Of a stretch of 64,000 nucleotides of DNA, positions 27,607-37,198 are shown piece after piece. This DNA comes from Balneolaceae bacterium. GTDB taxonomy: Bacteria > Bacteroidota > Rhodothermia > Balneolales > Balneolaceae. Made by a program: the position numbers and the translations under genes. The stretch spans positions 1 to 64,000 of the forward strand of contig JAXHMK010000011.1 in NCBI GenBank assembly GCA_034521495.1, read 5' to 3'. How positions within the stretch are numbered: the first letter of the stretch is position 1; each line of letters starts with the position of its first letter. The notes below the pieces were generated by a model, which did not search any database, was not told the DNA's origin, and saw only the letters and a program-made list of their open reading frames with translations.

Positions 27607-28536
27607 TTAAAACACCTCAATGATACTCATGTGTTTTAAATATTTTCCAGGGTCTTCGTTAATCCCTTTTACAAGTTTGTTTAGTTCAACAGTCAGAGAA
27701 TCGATGTTGTCATATACAGAGGGATCGTTAATAAGTTTACCCATAGTGCCTTCTCCGCGATTCAATTTGTCCAGGAGTTGATTGAGACTGCCTGAAGCCA
27801 CTTCCAGCTCTTCGCGCACTACAGAAAGCTGCCTGACATTCTCTTCAATCGACGTCATCAGGCTATCAACTTTTGGGCGATTGTTGGTTGTGAGCGTATC
27901 CAGCTGACTGATAACACGACTTCCAGATTCAATCGCTTTGTCTATATCACCCTGTTTTTCTTCCAGAAGATTGGCCACTCTGTCTGAAGATTCCAAGAGG
28001 TTGTTCAACGTTTCATCGAGTTTACCCCGTGTTTCATCATCTACAGTTTTATTTAACTGACGCAGAAACTGGTTCAATTCGTTTATGGAGTTCGAAACAT
28101 CCGACCCAAGCTGTTCTCCCTGTGCACCTAACGTTTCCATCATGGTCTGAGCGTAAGTTCCGGCAATTTCATCTCCGCTTTCCAGCATTCGCGAGGAACT
28201 GCCAAGTTCTATTACAATCGATTTGCCCTCTACAATGCCAAGTGAAGTGAGATTCGCCCGGGAATCCTCCGGAATATTAATATTTGTATCAATACTCATT
28301 CCCACACGCACGTTGCTTTCCGGCGTCAATTGTACTGAATTTACCGATCCTACACGAACACCTTTAATGTACACAAGGCTTCCATTGCTAATTCCATCCG
28401 CTTTCTCAAATGTACTGCTGATCGTTAGGGATGTACCGAAAATTGGTACGTCCCGCATGAATCGAAATCCAATAATGGCTACAATCACAGCCAGGAAAAC
28501 GGTTATTCCTACTTTAGCTTCGTTACTCAAATTCAT
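27607..28536 (-). CDS. mlaD: MCE-domain substrate-binding protein of a Mla-type lipid transporter
   Basis: 309 aa with an N-terminal membrane helix (residues 8-25), one MCE domain (about 38-115; SLVYIKGVRVGSVNSVQL near 53) and a long coiled-coil-forming tail (120-290) that is longer than in E. coli MlaD. It shuttles phospholipids between membranes as part of the MlaFED-like complex. It lies 5 bp downstream of the ATPase gene. No lipoprotein or periplasmic carrier (MlaA or MlaC) is in the window. Confidence 0.92.
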   Translation of the reverse strand: MNLSNEAKVGITVFLAVIVAIIGFRFMRDVPIFGTSLTISSTFEKADGISNGSLVYIKGVRVGSVNSVQLTPESNVRVGMSIDTNINIPEDSRANLTSLGIVEGKSIVIELGSSSRMLESGDEIAGTYAQTMMETLGAQGEQLGSDVSNSINELNQFLRQLNKTVDDETRGKLDETLNNLLESSDRVANLLEEKQGDIDKAIESGSRVISQLDTLTTNNRPKVDSLMTSIEENVRQLSVVREELEVASGSLNQLLDKLNRGEGTMGKLINDPSVYDNIDSLTVELNKLVKGINEDPGKYLKHMSIIEVF

Positions 28537-28541
28537 CCTTT

Positions 28542-29282
28542 TTAATGTTTAACTTGATGTTCACTGGCTGTAATGAAATCGACCAGGTTTTTCTGGTTAC
28601 TATTTTTCATCTCTTCAATTGTACCATGCCAACTTAGCTCCTGTTGATCCAAAAATGCAACTTTATCGGCTACTTCAAGAACGCTGTGCATATCGTGGGT
28701 AACCACAATGGAAGTAACATCAAACTGGTTTGCCATCTCCAGAATCAACTCATTAATTTCATCAGCCGTTTGCGGATCGAGACCTGAAGTTGGCTCATCA
28801 TACATAATATACTTGGGTTCCAGGATAATAGCCCTGGCAAGGCCTACGCGTTTTCTCATACCACCTGATAGTTCTGCTGTTTCCTGCTGCGCTGCACTTT
28901 CGAGATTTACATATCCCAAAGCCCGCATTACATTCTCATTAATTTCTTCTTCGGTTTGATTTGTAAAATATCGAAGTGGAAATGCCACATTTTCAAACGT
29001 ATTTATAGAATCAAACAATGCCGATCCCTGGAATAGTACACCAAATTTCTGGCGAAGTTTTCTTTTATCAACATAATCGAGTTCAAAAATATTCTTTCCG
29101 TCGATAATAACCTCTCCTGTATCCGGCTCTAAAAGGGCATTAATATGTTTCAAAAGTACGGATTTTCCGCATCCGGACCGACCGATTATAGCAGTGATCT
29201 CGCCCTCTTCAATACTGAAAGATACATCCTGCCAGACCAAGAGGTCACCGAAACTTTTTTTAAGATTTTTGATATCGATCAT
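28542..29282 (-). CDS. mlaF: Mla-type ABC transporter ATPase
   Basis: 246 aa. Walker A GRSGCGKS is at about residues 34-41, the signature is LSGGMRKR near 138, Walker B IMYDEPTSGLD is near 161, and the H-loop THDMH is near 197. It drives lipid movement by the MlaE permease. The stop of the permease gene overlaps its ATG (ATGA), indicating coupled translation. Confidence 0.95.
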   Translation of the reverse strand: MIDIKNLKKSFGDLLVWQDVSFSIEEGEITAIIGRSGCGKSVLLKHINALLEPDTGEVIIDGKNIFELDYVDKRKLRQKFGVLFQGSALFDSINTFENVAFPLRYFTNQTEEEINENVMRALGYVNLESAAQQETAELSGGMRKRVGLARAIILEPKYIMYDEPTSGLDPQTADEINELILEMANQFDVTSIVVTHDMHSVLEVADKVAFLDQQELSWHGTIEEMKNSNQKNLVDFITASEHQVKH

Positions 29283-30016
29283 AGTAACAATGCAGCTAAA
29301 ATAAAGTCAGCCAATAGAATATAAATACAGCCTAATACGGTTGCCTGTGTTGTACTGTTTCCCACACCTTCAGCGCCGCCGGTTGCAAAATAACCTTTGT
29401 AACAGGCGATAGATGTTATAATAAAACCAAAAACAAATGATTTCACGACTCCAAATGCAACATCCCAGGGGTAGAAATACATCCGCGCACCTTCAAGAAA
29501 ATCAGCCGGGGGAACCTGCCCTGAAAAATATCCTGCTGCAACACCACCTGCTAACCCACAAACACTGGCTACAACGTAAATAACAGGAAACATTAAAATA
29601 CCTGCCAACACTCGTGGAACTACTAAAAATGAAACAGAGTTAAATCCCATAGATTCCAAAGCATCAATCTGTTCGCTTACACGCATTGTTCCCAGTTCCG
29701 TAGCAACCCTCGCTCCCACCTTTCCGGCAAGAACCAGACCTGAAATTACAGCGGCCAATTCAATTAAAATAGATTGTGATACAATGGCTCCAATGGTAGA
29801 AAGCGGAATAAATGCCGAATCAAGCTGGTAGGCAGACTGAAGTGTCATTACCGAACCGGTAAACACCCCAACCAGTATAATAATTGGTACAGAATCGTAG
29901 CCCACCTTCACTAATTCCTGAAACAGGTTTTTGCGGTAGGTACTAAACTCCGTAGAAGAACGAAGTCCCTGGTATAGCAGGGAACTGTATTTTCCTAATT
30001 CTTTAAATACACGCAT
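29279..30016 (-). CDS. mlaE: Mla-type ABC transporter permease
   Basis: 245 aa with five or six membrane segments and the MlaE-family core: ILVGVFTGSVMTLQS near residue 47, a Gly/Ala-rich segment GLVLAGKVGARVATELGTMR near 94, and EQIDALESMGFNSV near 114. It is the first gene of mlaE-mlaF-mlaD, possibly continuing into the foldase gene. A 278-bp AT-rich gap separates it from the divergent aroC. That gap must carry both promoters, and I see no other feature in it. Confidence 0.94.
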   Translation of the reverse strand: MRVFKELGKYSSLLYQGLRSSTEFSTYRKNLFQELVKVGYDSVPIIILVGVFTGSVMTLQSAYQLDSAFIPLSTIGAIVSQSILIELAAVISGLVLAGKVGARVATELGTMRVSEQIDALESMGFNSVSFLVVPRVLAGILMFPVIYVVASVCGLAGGVAAGYFSGQVPPADFLEGARMYFYPWDVAFGVVKSFVFGFIITSIACYKGYFATGGAEGVGNSTTQATVLGCIYILLADFILAALLL

Positions 30017-30294
30017 GCAGCGTATTTTTCGTAGAAATTTATTTTTTTTGTGATACTTTTTTGGGGATTTTAGCCCGCTAATATTACAAAAGTTTTTTCC
30101 AAAATGTGGCTTACATTAAGTAGCAATCACAACGGTATAAAACTACAAAAGGTTTTTGCAAAGTGAAGATTTTTTGATCCGACAAATCTACTTCTTTATT
30201 TGGCAAGATGAATCAAGCAGATCGTTGGTATAACTCTTATTTTTCCCGCCACTCTTTGTTAACTTACGTTTTTTAAAACAGACACCATTATTTA

Positions 30295-31476
30295 ATGATC
30301 CGATATTACACAGCAGGCGAATCTCACGGTCCCGGTCTCACAGGAATTGTTGAAGGCGTTCCCGCCGGCCTTGAAATTACAGAAGATTATATTGAACAAC
30401 ACCTTGTCCGCCGCCAAAAGGGGTACGGGCGCGGTGGACGTATGGCATTCGAAAAAGACCATGCAGATATACAATCCGGTGTTCGATTTTCGAAAACTAT
30501 GGGGGCTCCTATTGCGCTTTCAATGGTGAACCGCGCCTATGAAAAAGACGATAGCAATTGGCCAAAAGTGATGGCCAAAACCGGTGAACGCGGTGATGTT
30601 GAAAAAATAACACTGCCAAGGCCCGGCCATGCTGATCTTGTGGGACTCCAAAAATATCGGTTTGATGATATCCGCCCCGTGATTGAACGATCCAGTGCCC
30701 GGGAAACGGCTATGCGTGTTGCCTGCTGCTCAGTGGCAAGAAAGTTTTTAAAGGAGCTCGGGATAGAGATCGGCGGCCACGTGATCCAGTTAGGCTCTAT
30801 TGGTTACAGCGGATGGGAATCCGTACGAAAAATTGCAGATCCACTTGCCGAAAATGGTGCAGAAACGATCTATAAAACCGCTGACGAATCGGATGTTCGC
30901 TGCCTGGATGATGAACTTAGCCATCAGATGCGCGAGGAGATCAAAATTAAAAGAAAAGAGGGGACCTCGCTTGGAGGTATATATGAAATTGTTGTGACCG
31001 GTTTACCCGCAGGCCTTGGCAGTCATGTTCACTGGGATCGCAAACTCGACGGTCAGCTGGCCCAGGCCATTATGAGCACTCAGGCAATGAAAGGTGTTGA
31101 AATAGGACTCGGCTTCGATGCAGGTAAAACACACGGCCACAATGTACACGATGAAATCATCTACGAAGATGGATCCTTCAAACGCAGAACGAACCGGCTG
31201 GGAGGCTTTGAAGGCGGTATGACAACCGGAATGCCAATCATTTTGCGTGGAGTGATGAAGCCGATACCTACGATGATAAAACCCCTGAAAACTGCCGACG
31301 TTGTAACAAAAGAGGAACAAGACACTCGCTACGAACGATCCGATGTTTGTGCTCTTCCACGTGCAGTTGTAGTTGCAGAGAGTGTAATAGCACCCGTGAT
31401 TACGAATGCTATCCTGGAAAAATTCGGCGGCGACTCTATGTCTGAAATTCTGGAACGTTATCCTCATGAAAAATAG
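30295..31476 (+). CDS. aroC: Chorismate synthase
   Basis: FMN-dependent enzyme of 393 aa that makes chorismate, the last shared step to aromatic amino acids and folates. Signatures: GESHGPGLTGIVEGVPAG at residues 8-25, RSSARETAMRVA near 132, and GGFEGGMTTGMPI near 301. The length is normal for the long bacterial form. The next gene starts inside its last four codons. Confidence 0.97.
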   Translation: MIRYYTAGESHGPGLTGIVEGVPAGLEITEDYIEQHLVRRQKGYGRGGRMAFEKDHADIQSGVRFSKTMGAPIALSMVNRAYEKDDSNWPKVMAKTGERGDVEKITLPRPGHADLVGLQKYRFDDIRPVIERSSARETAMRVACCSVARKFLKELGIEIGGHVIQLGSIGYSGWESVRKIADPLAENGAETIYKTADESDVRCLDDELSHQMREEIKIKRKEGTSLGGIYEIVVTGLPAGLGSHVHWDRKLDGQLAQAIMSTQAMKGVEIGLGFDAGKTHGHNVHDEIIYEDGSFKRRTNRLGGFEGGMTTGMPIILRGVMKPIPTMIKPLKTADVVTKEEQDTRYERSDVCALPRAVVVAESVIAPVITNAILEKFGGDSMSEILERYPHEK

Positions 31477-31813
31477 CAGACAAAAGATCCGGGACCTTGC
31501 CTCTTCATTGAAAGAGAATCCAGACGATTCGTTTACTAAATTTGCATTGGCACTGGAACTGCTTAAGAAAGATGGCGTATCAAAAGCAAAGGTATTATTT
31601 GAATCAATTTTAAAGCAAGATCCCGATTATTTGGGCGTTTATTATCATCTCGGCAAGCTTTATGAGCGAACCGGTCGTCTTGATGATGCTCAACAAACGT
31701 TTCTCGACGGCCTTGAAGTTGCAAAAAAACAAAATAATGAACGAACGGCCCTTGAATTAAAAGAAGCCCTTGAATCTATTAACACCGAACTGAATGATGA
31801 TTCTATCTCTTAA
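31466..31813 (+). CDS. Small TPR protein
   Basis: 115-aa protein made mostly of two or three TPR helices (YYHLGKLYERTGRLDDAQQT near residue 60). The frame extends to 31406, inside aroC, but the ATG at 31466 overlaps aroC by only 11 bp and gives the usual start MKNSRQKIRDLAS. It overlaps the next gene at its 3' end, so aroC, this gene, the LysM gene and the CPBP gene look like one tightly packed operon. Function unknown; such proteins usually act as scaffolds. Confidence 0.8.
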   Translation: MKNSRQKIRDLASSLKENPDDSFTKFALALELLKKDGVSKAKVLFESILKQDPDYLGVYYHLGKLYERTGRLDDAQQTFLDGLEVAKKQNNERTALELKEALESINTELNDDSIS

Positions 31814-32969
31814 AAAAACTGTCCTCCCCTCTCTTATTTTATGCATCTTACTTGTATCAGGTTTTTCTGAATCAATCCGTGCTCAACAGACCGAACAAAA
31901 ACATACCGTGCAACAAGGGGAAACGCTTTTTAGTATCTCTCAGCAATATGATCTGTCCGTTGGCCAGTTAAAAGAGTGGAATAAGCTGCAATCAAATGAA
32001 CTCCAACCCGGCCAGGTACTCATTGTGGTACCTCACGCCAACGATGAACGAATACTGCATAAAGTACAAGCAGGTGAATCGCTGTTTGGTATTTCACGGC
32101 AGTACAATGTAACGATTGCCGAAATCCAGGAGTGGAACAACTTAGAAAATACCAATCTTGAAGCGGGCACCGAACTAATTATCTATCCTCAGCAGGAGAA
32201 TGCTCAACAGCAACCCTCAATCGATGATCTTGAAGAGATGGATGAAGAAGAGCGAACCTCTGTCGTAGAGCAGTATTCCGAATCAGCGGCTGAAAGCGAA
32301 ACTTATACCGTAAAAAGCGGGGATACACTTTATGGCATTGCCCGCCAACACGATATGACCATCACTGAACTTCGTCAAATCAACAATCTTCAGGATGATA
32401 TGCTTCGGGTCGGCCAGCGTATTACCGTAAAAAAAATACAAACGGCTCCATCGGTTGCAGAAGGTGCAGAAAACTCCACACCACAGGGTAAATTTACAAC
32501 TTACCGGGTTCAGAGAAATGAAAATACAGAGTCAGTTCTTGACAAATTTAATATGACCCGTGAAGAGTTTGAGGCTCTGAACCGGGGCATGAGTGCAGAT
32601 AATATTTCAGCCGGACAGCAGATTACTGTACTTCTTCCTCCCACCCGACATTTCGACAATCCATATCTCCCGGATGCGAATCTCGAAGATCTCGGAACTG
32701 TTCCGGTAATGAGTTATTCAGAAAGTGATAAAGCCTCACCCACAACCAGTGGTGAGTTATATAACCCTGAACAACTGTCTGCTGCTCATTCTAATATGGC
32801 TCTTGGTAACATTATTTTTATTGAGAATCCATCCAATGGCAAGGGAGTATTCGTCCAGGTTAATGACCGGCATTCAGGAGAAGGGTTAAAATTATCACAC
32901 AAAGCTTTTGAAATGCTTGACTTTTCAAGTATTGAACAACCGGTAGTAACTATTTACCTCGATAATTAA
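31794..32969 (+). CDS. Secreted LysM-repeat protein with C-terminal RlpA-like double-psi beta-barrel
   Basis: 391 aa with a signal peptide (about residues 1-30; ...SESIRAQ cleavage region). Four LysM modules follow: HTVQQGETLFSIS near 37, HKVQAGESLFGIS near 85, YTVKSGDTLYGIA near 168, and a divergent YRVQRNENTESVL near 236. The last 90 residues (NMALGNIIFIENPSNGKGVF and VQVNDRHSGEG) look like the RlpA double-psi barrel. It should bind peptidoglycan in the periplasm. Two adjacent Met codons are possible starts. Confidence 0.85.
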   Translation: MMILSLKKTVLPSLILCILLVSGFSESIRAQQTEQKHTVQQGETLFSISQQYDLSVGQLKEWNKLQSNELQPGQVLIVVPHANDERILHKVQAGESLFGISRQYNVTIAEIQEWNNLENTNLEAGTELIIYPQQENAQQQPSIDDLEEMDEEERTSVVEQYSESAAESETYTVKSGDTLYGIARQHDMTITELRQINNLQDDMLRVGQRITVKKIQTAPSVAEGAENSTPQGKFTTYRVQRNENTESVLDKFNMTREEFEALNRGMSADNISAGQQITVLLPPTRHFDNPYLPDANLEDLGTVPVMSYSESDKASPTTSGELYNPEQLSAAHSNMALGNIIFIENPSNGKGVFVQVNDRHSGEGLKLSHKAFEMLDFSSIEQPVVTIYLDN

Positions 32970-32971
32970 AG

Positions 32972-33691
32972 GTGCTACGAAAGTCGCGTTCATACCTGGA
33001 TCAAACCAAAGGAATATTATACAGTTACCTGATCTCCATTCCTCTTTTGATGCTTTACGAACTGTTGATTTGGATATCTCAGCCACCGGATCAAACAGTA
33101 CGAATCTCTGTGGATGTTCTGTTTAAATCGTTCTTTCAATTCCTGGGAATGAATGCAATCTCAGCAACACTTTTAATTGCTGCTTTTATCGGTGCTGTGG
33201 TTTTGTACCGGAAACGGTCTGAACTTCCTCATCTTCGGTCAACATACTTTATTTCGATGCTCCTTGAATCAGCAGTTTATGCGGTTTTGATTACCGTTTT
33301 AATTGTTGGATTGCTTGATACAATTTTAACGATGAATCTGTCCGAAAGTGCCGGTACGCTTAATAACGTTCAGTTGTTTGCTCTCTCTTTGGGTGCAGGC
33401 CTTTATGAAGAGTTGTTTTTCAGGGTGATTTTAGTGGGTGGTTTATCACTTTTTTTTATGAATTTTTTCTCAAAAAAGACAACTGCGTATGCTTTTTCAA
33501 TACTTATTGCTGCATTCATATTTAGCGGAGTTCATTATATCGGCCAATACGGTGATTTTTTTACACTTGGGTCGTTTTTGTTCAGGTTCTTATTTGGCTT
33601 AGCACTAAATCTTATTTATGTTATAAGAGGATTTGGGATTGCAGCCTGGACTCATGCACTTTATGATATTTTTGTAATTTCACAAATGTAA
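32972..33691 (+). CDS. CPBP-family intramembrane metalloprotease
   Basis: 239 aa, about six or seven membrane helices. All three family motifs are present: Glu146-Glu147 with Arg151 in YEELFFR, His188 in FSGVHYI, and His228/Asp232 in THALYD. It is related to CAAX prenyl proteases (Abi). In bacteria the roles range from peptide maturation to immunity. The start is GTG, 2 bp after the LysM gene stop. No bacteriocin-like peptide gene is seen nearby. Confidence 0.88.
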   Translation: MLRKSRSYLDQTKGILYSYLISIPLLMLYELLIWISQPPDQTVRISVDVLFKSFFQFLGMNAISATLLIAAFIGAVVLYRKRSELPHLRSTYFISMLLESAVYAVLITVLIVGLLDTILTMNLSESAGTLNNVQLFALSLGAGLYEELFFRVILVGGLSLFFMNFFSKKTTAYAFSILIAAFIFSGVHYIGQYGDFFTLGSFLFRFLFGLALNLIYVIRGFGIAAWTHALYDIFVISQM

Positions 33692-33873
33692 AGTAAGGAA
33701 CGAATTAATTATTCATTCAAGTTAGTAGTAGGTGTAAAAAAAATTTACATACCCAATCAATTCTATCAATTAGTTAATTTGATTTTGGTATCTTAAATTT
33801 TGACTGCAAAAATTGATAGATCAGCATAATTAATTAATAATTAAAAGCACTGTTCTGACAAAAAAATAAAGGG

Positions 33874-34449
33874 ATGGCAGAACTCACAAAAAAAGAATTA
33901 AAAAAACAGGAAGATTTTAACGAAGAGATTATTCCTCATCTGGATGCATTATACAACTTCGGATTGCGGTTAACTTCTGATCCGAATGATGCTGAAGATC
34001 TTGTGCAAGATACGATCGTTAAAGCTTATCGCTTCTTTAGCAGCTACGAGAAAGGTACGAATGCAAAAGCCTGGCTCTTTCGAATTTTAAAAAACTCGTA
34101 CATCAACAACTACAGGAAAAAATCTAAAAAACCTCAACAGGTTGATTACGATGAAGTTTCTACATTTTACGAGACAATCCGGGCGGAGCGAACAGACACC
34201 TCGGATCTTGAAGACAAAATGTTTAGAGAGCTCATAGATGATGAACTCTCCAATGCACTTGATAATATTCCGGAAGATTTTCGAACTGTGGTTCTTCTCT
34301 GCGATGTAGAAGATTTTACTTACGAAGAGATTGCCAACATGCTGGATGTTCCAATCGGTACTATTCGATCCCGATTGCACAGAGGCAGAAATCTGCTGAA
34401 AGCTGAATTGATGGATTACGCTGCAAACCGAGGATACGCTGATGATTAA
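33874..34449 (+). CDS. ECF-type RNA polymerase sigma factor
   Basis: 191 aa. Region 2 spans about residues 20-85 (LTSDPNDAEDLVQDTIVKAY and KAWLFRILKNSYINNYR). Region 4 spans about 130-180 (DFTYEEIANMLDVPIGTIRS). It should direct polymerase to a stress regulon. No anti-sigma gene sits beside it on the same strand. Its TAA overlaps the TAA of the opposite histidine kinase gene (shared TTAA at 34446-34449). The 180-bp AT-rich leader contains a weak inverted repeat, TGTAAA...TTTACA. Confidence 0.93.
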   Translation: MAELTKKELKKQEDFNEEIIPHLDALYNFGLRLTSDPNDAEDLVQDTIVKAYRFFSSYEKGTNAKAWLFRILKNSYINNYRKKSKKPQQVDYDEVSTFYETIRAERTDTSDLEDKMFRELIDDELSNALDNIPEDFRTVVLLCDVEDFTYEEIANMLDVPIGTIRSRLHRGRNLLKAELMDYAANRGYADD

Positions 34450-35726
34450 ATAGGCAGTATAATCCGGATAACTGTTCCCTTATTGATCTCAGTTTTATAT
34501 ATAAATATTTTTCCTTTGTGATATTCTTCAATAATCCGTTTCGTCAGGCTTAATCCAAGTCCCCATCCCCTTTTCTTTGTGCTATAACCAGGTTTAAACA
34601 CCTCTTTGAGATATTTCCTGTCGATTCCTGATCCTGAATCTTCAACATCAATTACCATCTGGTCTCCATCTTTTTCTACCGTAATTGCCACATAAGCATC
34701 TGTTACAGTTTCTTTAATGGCATCCATAGAGTTTTTAATCAGATTTTCAACGGCCCATTGAAACAGTTCAGGGTTTAAATGTGCTTTCTCATCCGTATTA
34801 ATACTTTTTCGTACATCAATAGATTTTCCGAGAGATGGTAAACGACGTTTCATATATGAGATTACTTCATCAATAATCGGTTCGGGGTGAACCATTTTCA
34901 ACTCCGGTTGCGATCCAATTTTATTGAACCGTTCAGCAATCCCTTTTAACCGAGTCACATCATTTTCAATCTCGTAGGCAATAGACAGACTCTCTTCATC
35001 ATTTTGGTTTTTATCTTTCAAAAGCTGCAGCCAACCATAAATACTTGACAGAGGAGTGCCCAATTGATGGGCGGCCTCTTTGGTCATACCTACCCATAAG
35101 TTCGATTGCTCCGAACGTGTAATACTTTTGTAGGTGATATACCCAACTCCAAGAAGAAGGGCTAAAATTCCAAATTGTACATAAGGGAAAAACCGAAGAT
35201 AACGGACCGTGGGACTTTCGCCGTAATACACATACTGGTTTTGCATCTGGTTATCTTCTCCAAATGTAATGGTAATCGGTTCATGATGTTCAGCAAAACC
35301 CTCAGCCAGAGATTCCAAATCTGTATCTTCATTTTCAATAAATCGATAATGGACTACAAAACCGGACTCATCCATTACAATTACCGGGATATTAAATAGG
35401 TCTGGCGGAGTGATGATCTCTTGTGTAACAAAATCCTCTGTAAATCTTGCGGCCTCTGCAGAACGAATCATTCTTGCCAGGCTGTCGGGCACATTCGGAT
35501 ACATACTCAACATATCTGCTACCCGATTTAATGTTGTGCTAACCTCCAGGTGAACAGGATCATAATTGAATTCGAATGCTTTTGCCCAAAGCTCTACACT
35601 CTTTCTCTCCTGTTCCATAATTTTGTTGATAAGAACCTGGTTGTACACAAAAGAGGCACCAGCCAAAAGAATCAGAAAGGAAACAAGAATAATCTTTATC
35701 CGGCTGGATGGTAGTAGTGTATTCAT
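34446..35726 (-). CDS. Membrane sensor histidine kinase
   Basis: 426 aa with helix 1 at residues 10-30, a periplasmic sensor region of about 150 aa with no recognised domain, helix 2 at 182-200, and a HisKA domain with phospho-acceptor His220 in KEAAHQLGTPLSS. The HATPase follows: ENLIKNSMDA near 312, DSGSGI near 360 and WGLGLSL near 388. No response-regulator gene is adjacent, so it is an orphan. It lies 82 bp downstream of clpX on the same strand and ends tail-to-tail with the sigma gene. Confidence 0.93.
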   Translation of the reverse strand: MNTLLPSSRIKIILVSFLILLAGASFVYNQVLINKIMEQERKSVELWAKAFEFNYDPVHLEVSTTLNRVADMLSMYPNVPDSLARMIRSAEAARFTEDFVTQEIITPPDLFNIPVIVMDESGFVVHYRFIENEDTDLESLAEGFAEHHEPITITFGEDNQMQNQYVYYGESPTVRYLRFFPYVQFGILALLLGVGYITYKSITRSEQSNLWVGMTKEAAHQLGTPLSSIYGWLQLLKDKNQNDEESLSIAYEIENDVTRLKGIAERFNKIGSQPELKMVHPEPIIDEVISYMKRRLPSLGKSIDVRKSINTDEKAHLNPELFQWAVENLIKNSMDAIKETVTDAYVAITVEKDGDQMVIDVEDSGSGIDRKYLKEVFKPGYSTKKRGWGLGLSLTKRIIEEYHKGKIFIYKTEINKGTVIRIILPI

Positions 35727-35808
35727 GGTTGAGCCCGATTAAAAAGACGGAGCTTTATTGCCAAAAACTGTATAAAAAACACAACGTTAATACATTGTGC
35801 CTGAATGG

Positions 35809-37062
35809 TTAAGCGGTCGCCTTATGTTTTTCGTAAATCGGAGGTGCTTTTTTCTCAACAGTTTCGCGTGTAATAATGCACCGTTTTACATTTTTCATGG
35901 AAGGAATCACAAACATAATCTCCAGCATGGATTCCTCAAGAATGGACCGCAATCCCCGGGCACCAGTTTTTCTCTTACGTGCTTTTTCTACAATTGCTTC
36001 GAGTGCTTCCTCTTCGAACTCAAGCTCAACATCTTCCATATTAAACAACTTCTTGTATTGCTTAGTAATTGCATTTTTAGGCTTGAGTAAAATCTCAATC
36101 ATCGCTTCATCAGATAGCTCCTCAAGACCACAAATAACAGGCAACCGGCCGATCAGTTCAGGAATCAATCCAAATTTCTGCAGATCTTCGGGCTCTACAT
36201 GTGTAAATATTTTTGGGTCATCCTTATCAAACTTATTCTGGTCTTGAGAATGGAAACCCATAGCACTTGTTGAGAGACGGCGGGCTATCACTTCTTCCAA
36301 ACCGCTGAATGCACCACCGCAAATAAAGAGTATTTCTGAGGTATCCAGTTGAATAAAGCTCTGTTCAGGGTGTTTACGTCCGCCTTTGGGTGGAATATTA
36401 GCAGTCGTACCTTCAAGAATTTTCAGTAGCGCCTGTTGTACGCCTTCGCCCGACACATCTCTGGTTATAGATGGATTATCACTTTTACGCGATACTTTAT
36501 CAATTTCGTCGATATATACAATTCCGCGGCGTGCCCGTTCAACATCATAATCGGCAGCTTGCAATAAATTACTGAGCATACTCTCCACATCTTCTCCCAC
36601 ATAACCGGCTTCGGTCAGAACTGTGGCATCGGCAATGGTAATGGGAACATCAATAATGTTGGCGAGAGTTCGTGCAAGAAGAGTTTTACCCGAGCCTGTA
36701 GGCCCCAAAAGCATAATATTACTTTTCTCGATGATGGTATCATCAATCTGAATTTCAGAACTTTTTGAAATTCTTTTGTAATGATTATAAACAGCAACAG
36801 AGAGAGTTTTTTTGGCTCCCTCCTGACCAATGACATATTCGTCCAGCCTGTTTTTAATCTCAACAGGCTTAAGAATTGGCTTGTATTGTTTTTCGCGTCG
36901 TCTTGCAAGTGATGAGAGATCACTCTGAATGATGCTGGATGCATCTTCAACACAGTGATTACAAATGTATACATCCGGTCCCGCCACCATAGAATTCACA
37001 TCATGGCTGGATCGCCCGCAAAAAGAGCAATAGACCGAGTCGTTATCTTTCTTTTTACTCAT
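35809..37062 (-). CDS. clpX: ClpX, ATP-dependent unfoldase of the ClpXP protease
   Basis: AAA+ unfoldase of 417 aa that delivers proteins to ClpP. An N-terminal zinc finger has Cys12, Cys15, Cys34 and Cys37. Walker A GPTGSGKT is at 120-127, the pore loop GYVG follows near 154, Walker B is VYIDEID near 184, and the ClpP-contact loop reads MGF where IGF is usual (in [10 protein letters not shown]). It is preceded on the same strand by clpP and tig, the standard order. Confidence 0.97.
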   Translation of the reverse strand: MSKKKDNDSVYCSFCGRSSHDVNSMVAGPDVYICNHCVEDASSIIQSDLSSLARRREKQYKPILKPVEIKNRLDEYVIGQEGAKKTLSVAVYNHYKRISKSSEIQIDDTIIEKSNIMLLGPTGSGKTLLARTLANIIDVPITIADATVLTEAGYVGEDVESMLSNLLQAADYDVERARRGIVYIDEIDKVSRKSDNPSITRDVSGEGVQQALLKILEGTTANIPPKGGRKHPEQSFIQLDTSEILFICGGAFSGLEEVIARRLSTSAMGFHSQDQNKFDKDDPKIFTHVEPEDLQKFGLIPELIGRLPVICGLEELSDEAMIEILLKPKNAITKQYKKLFNMEDVELEFEEEALEAIVEKARKRKTGARGLRSILEESMLEIMFVIPSMKNVKRCIITRETVEKKAPPIYEKHKATA

Positions 37063-37198
37063 ATTTGGTCGTGTTTATTGCTTTAAAAATATGCAATCTC
37101 TGCTATTATTCAGAATAAATTTAAGAGTTGCAATCATCTCCTAATGATAGGTAGAATGAAAAAAATGTAAAAATCAGAATTTAAATTAAGTATTATTG

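Noticed and set aside
32972-33691. CPBP protease as an abortive-infection or bacteriocin-immunity system
   Set aside because: The motifs show only the protease family. No toxin, bacteriocin or other defence gene is adjacent.
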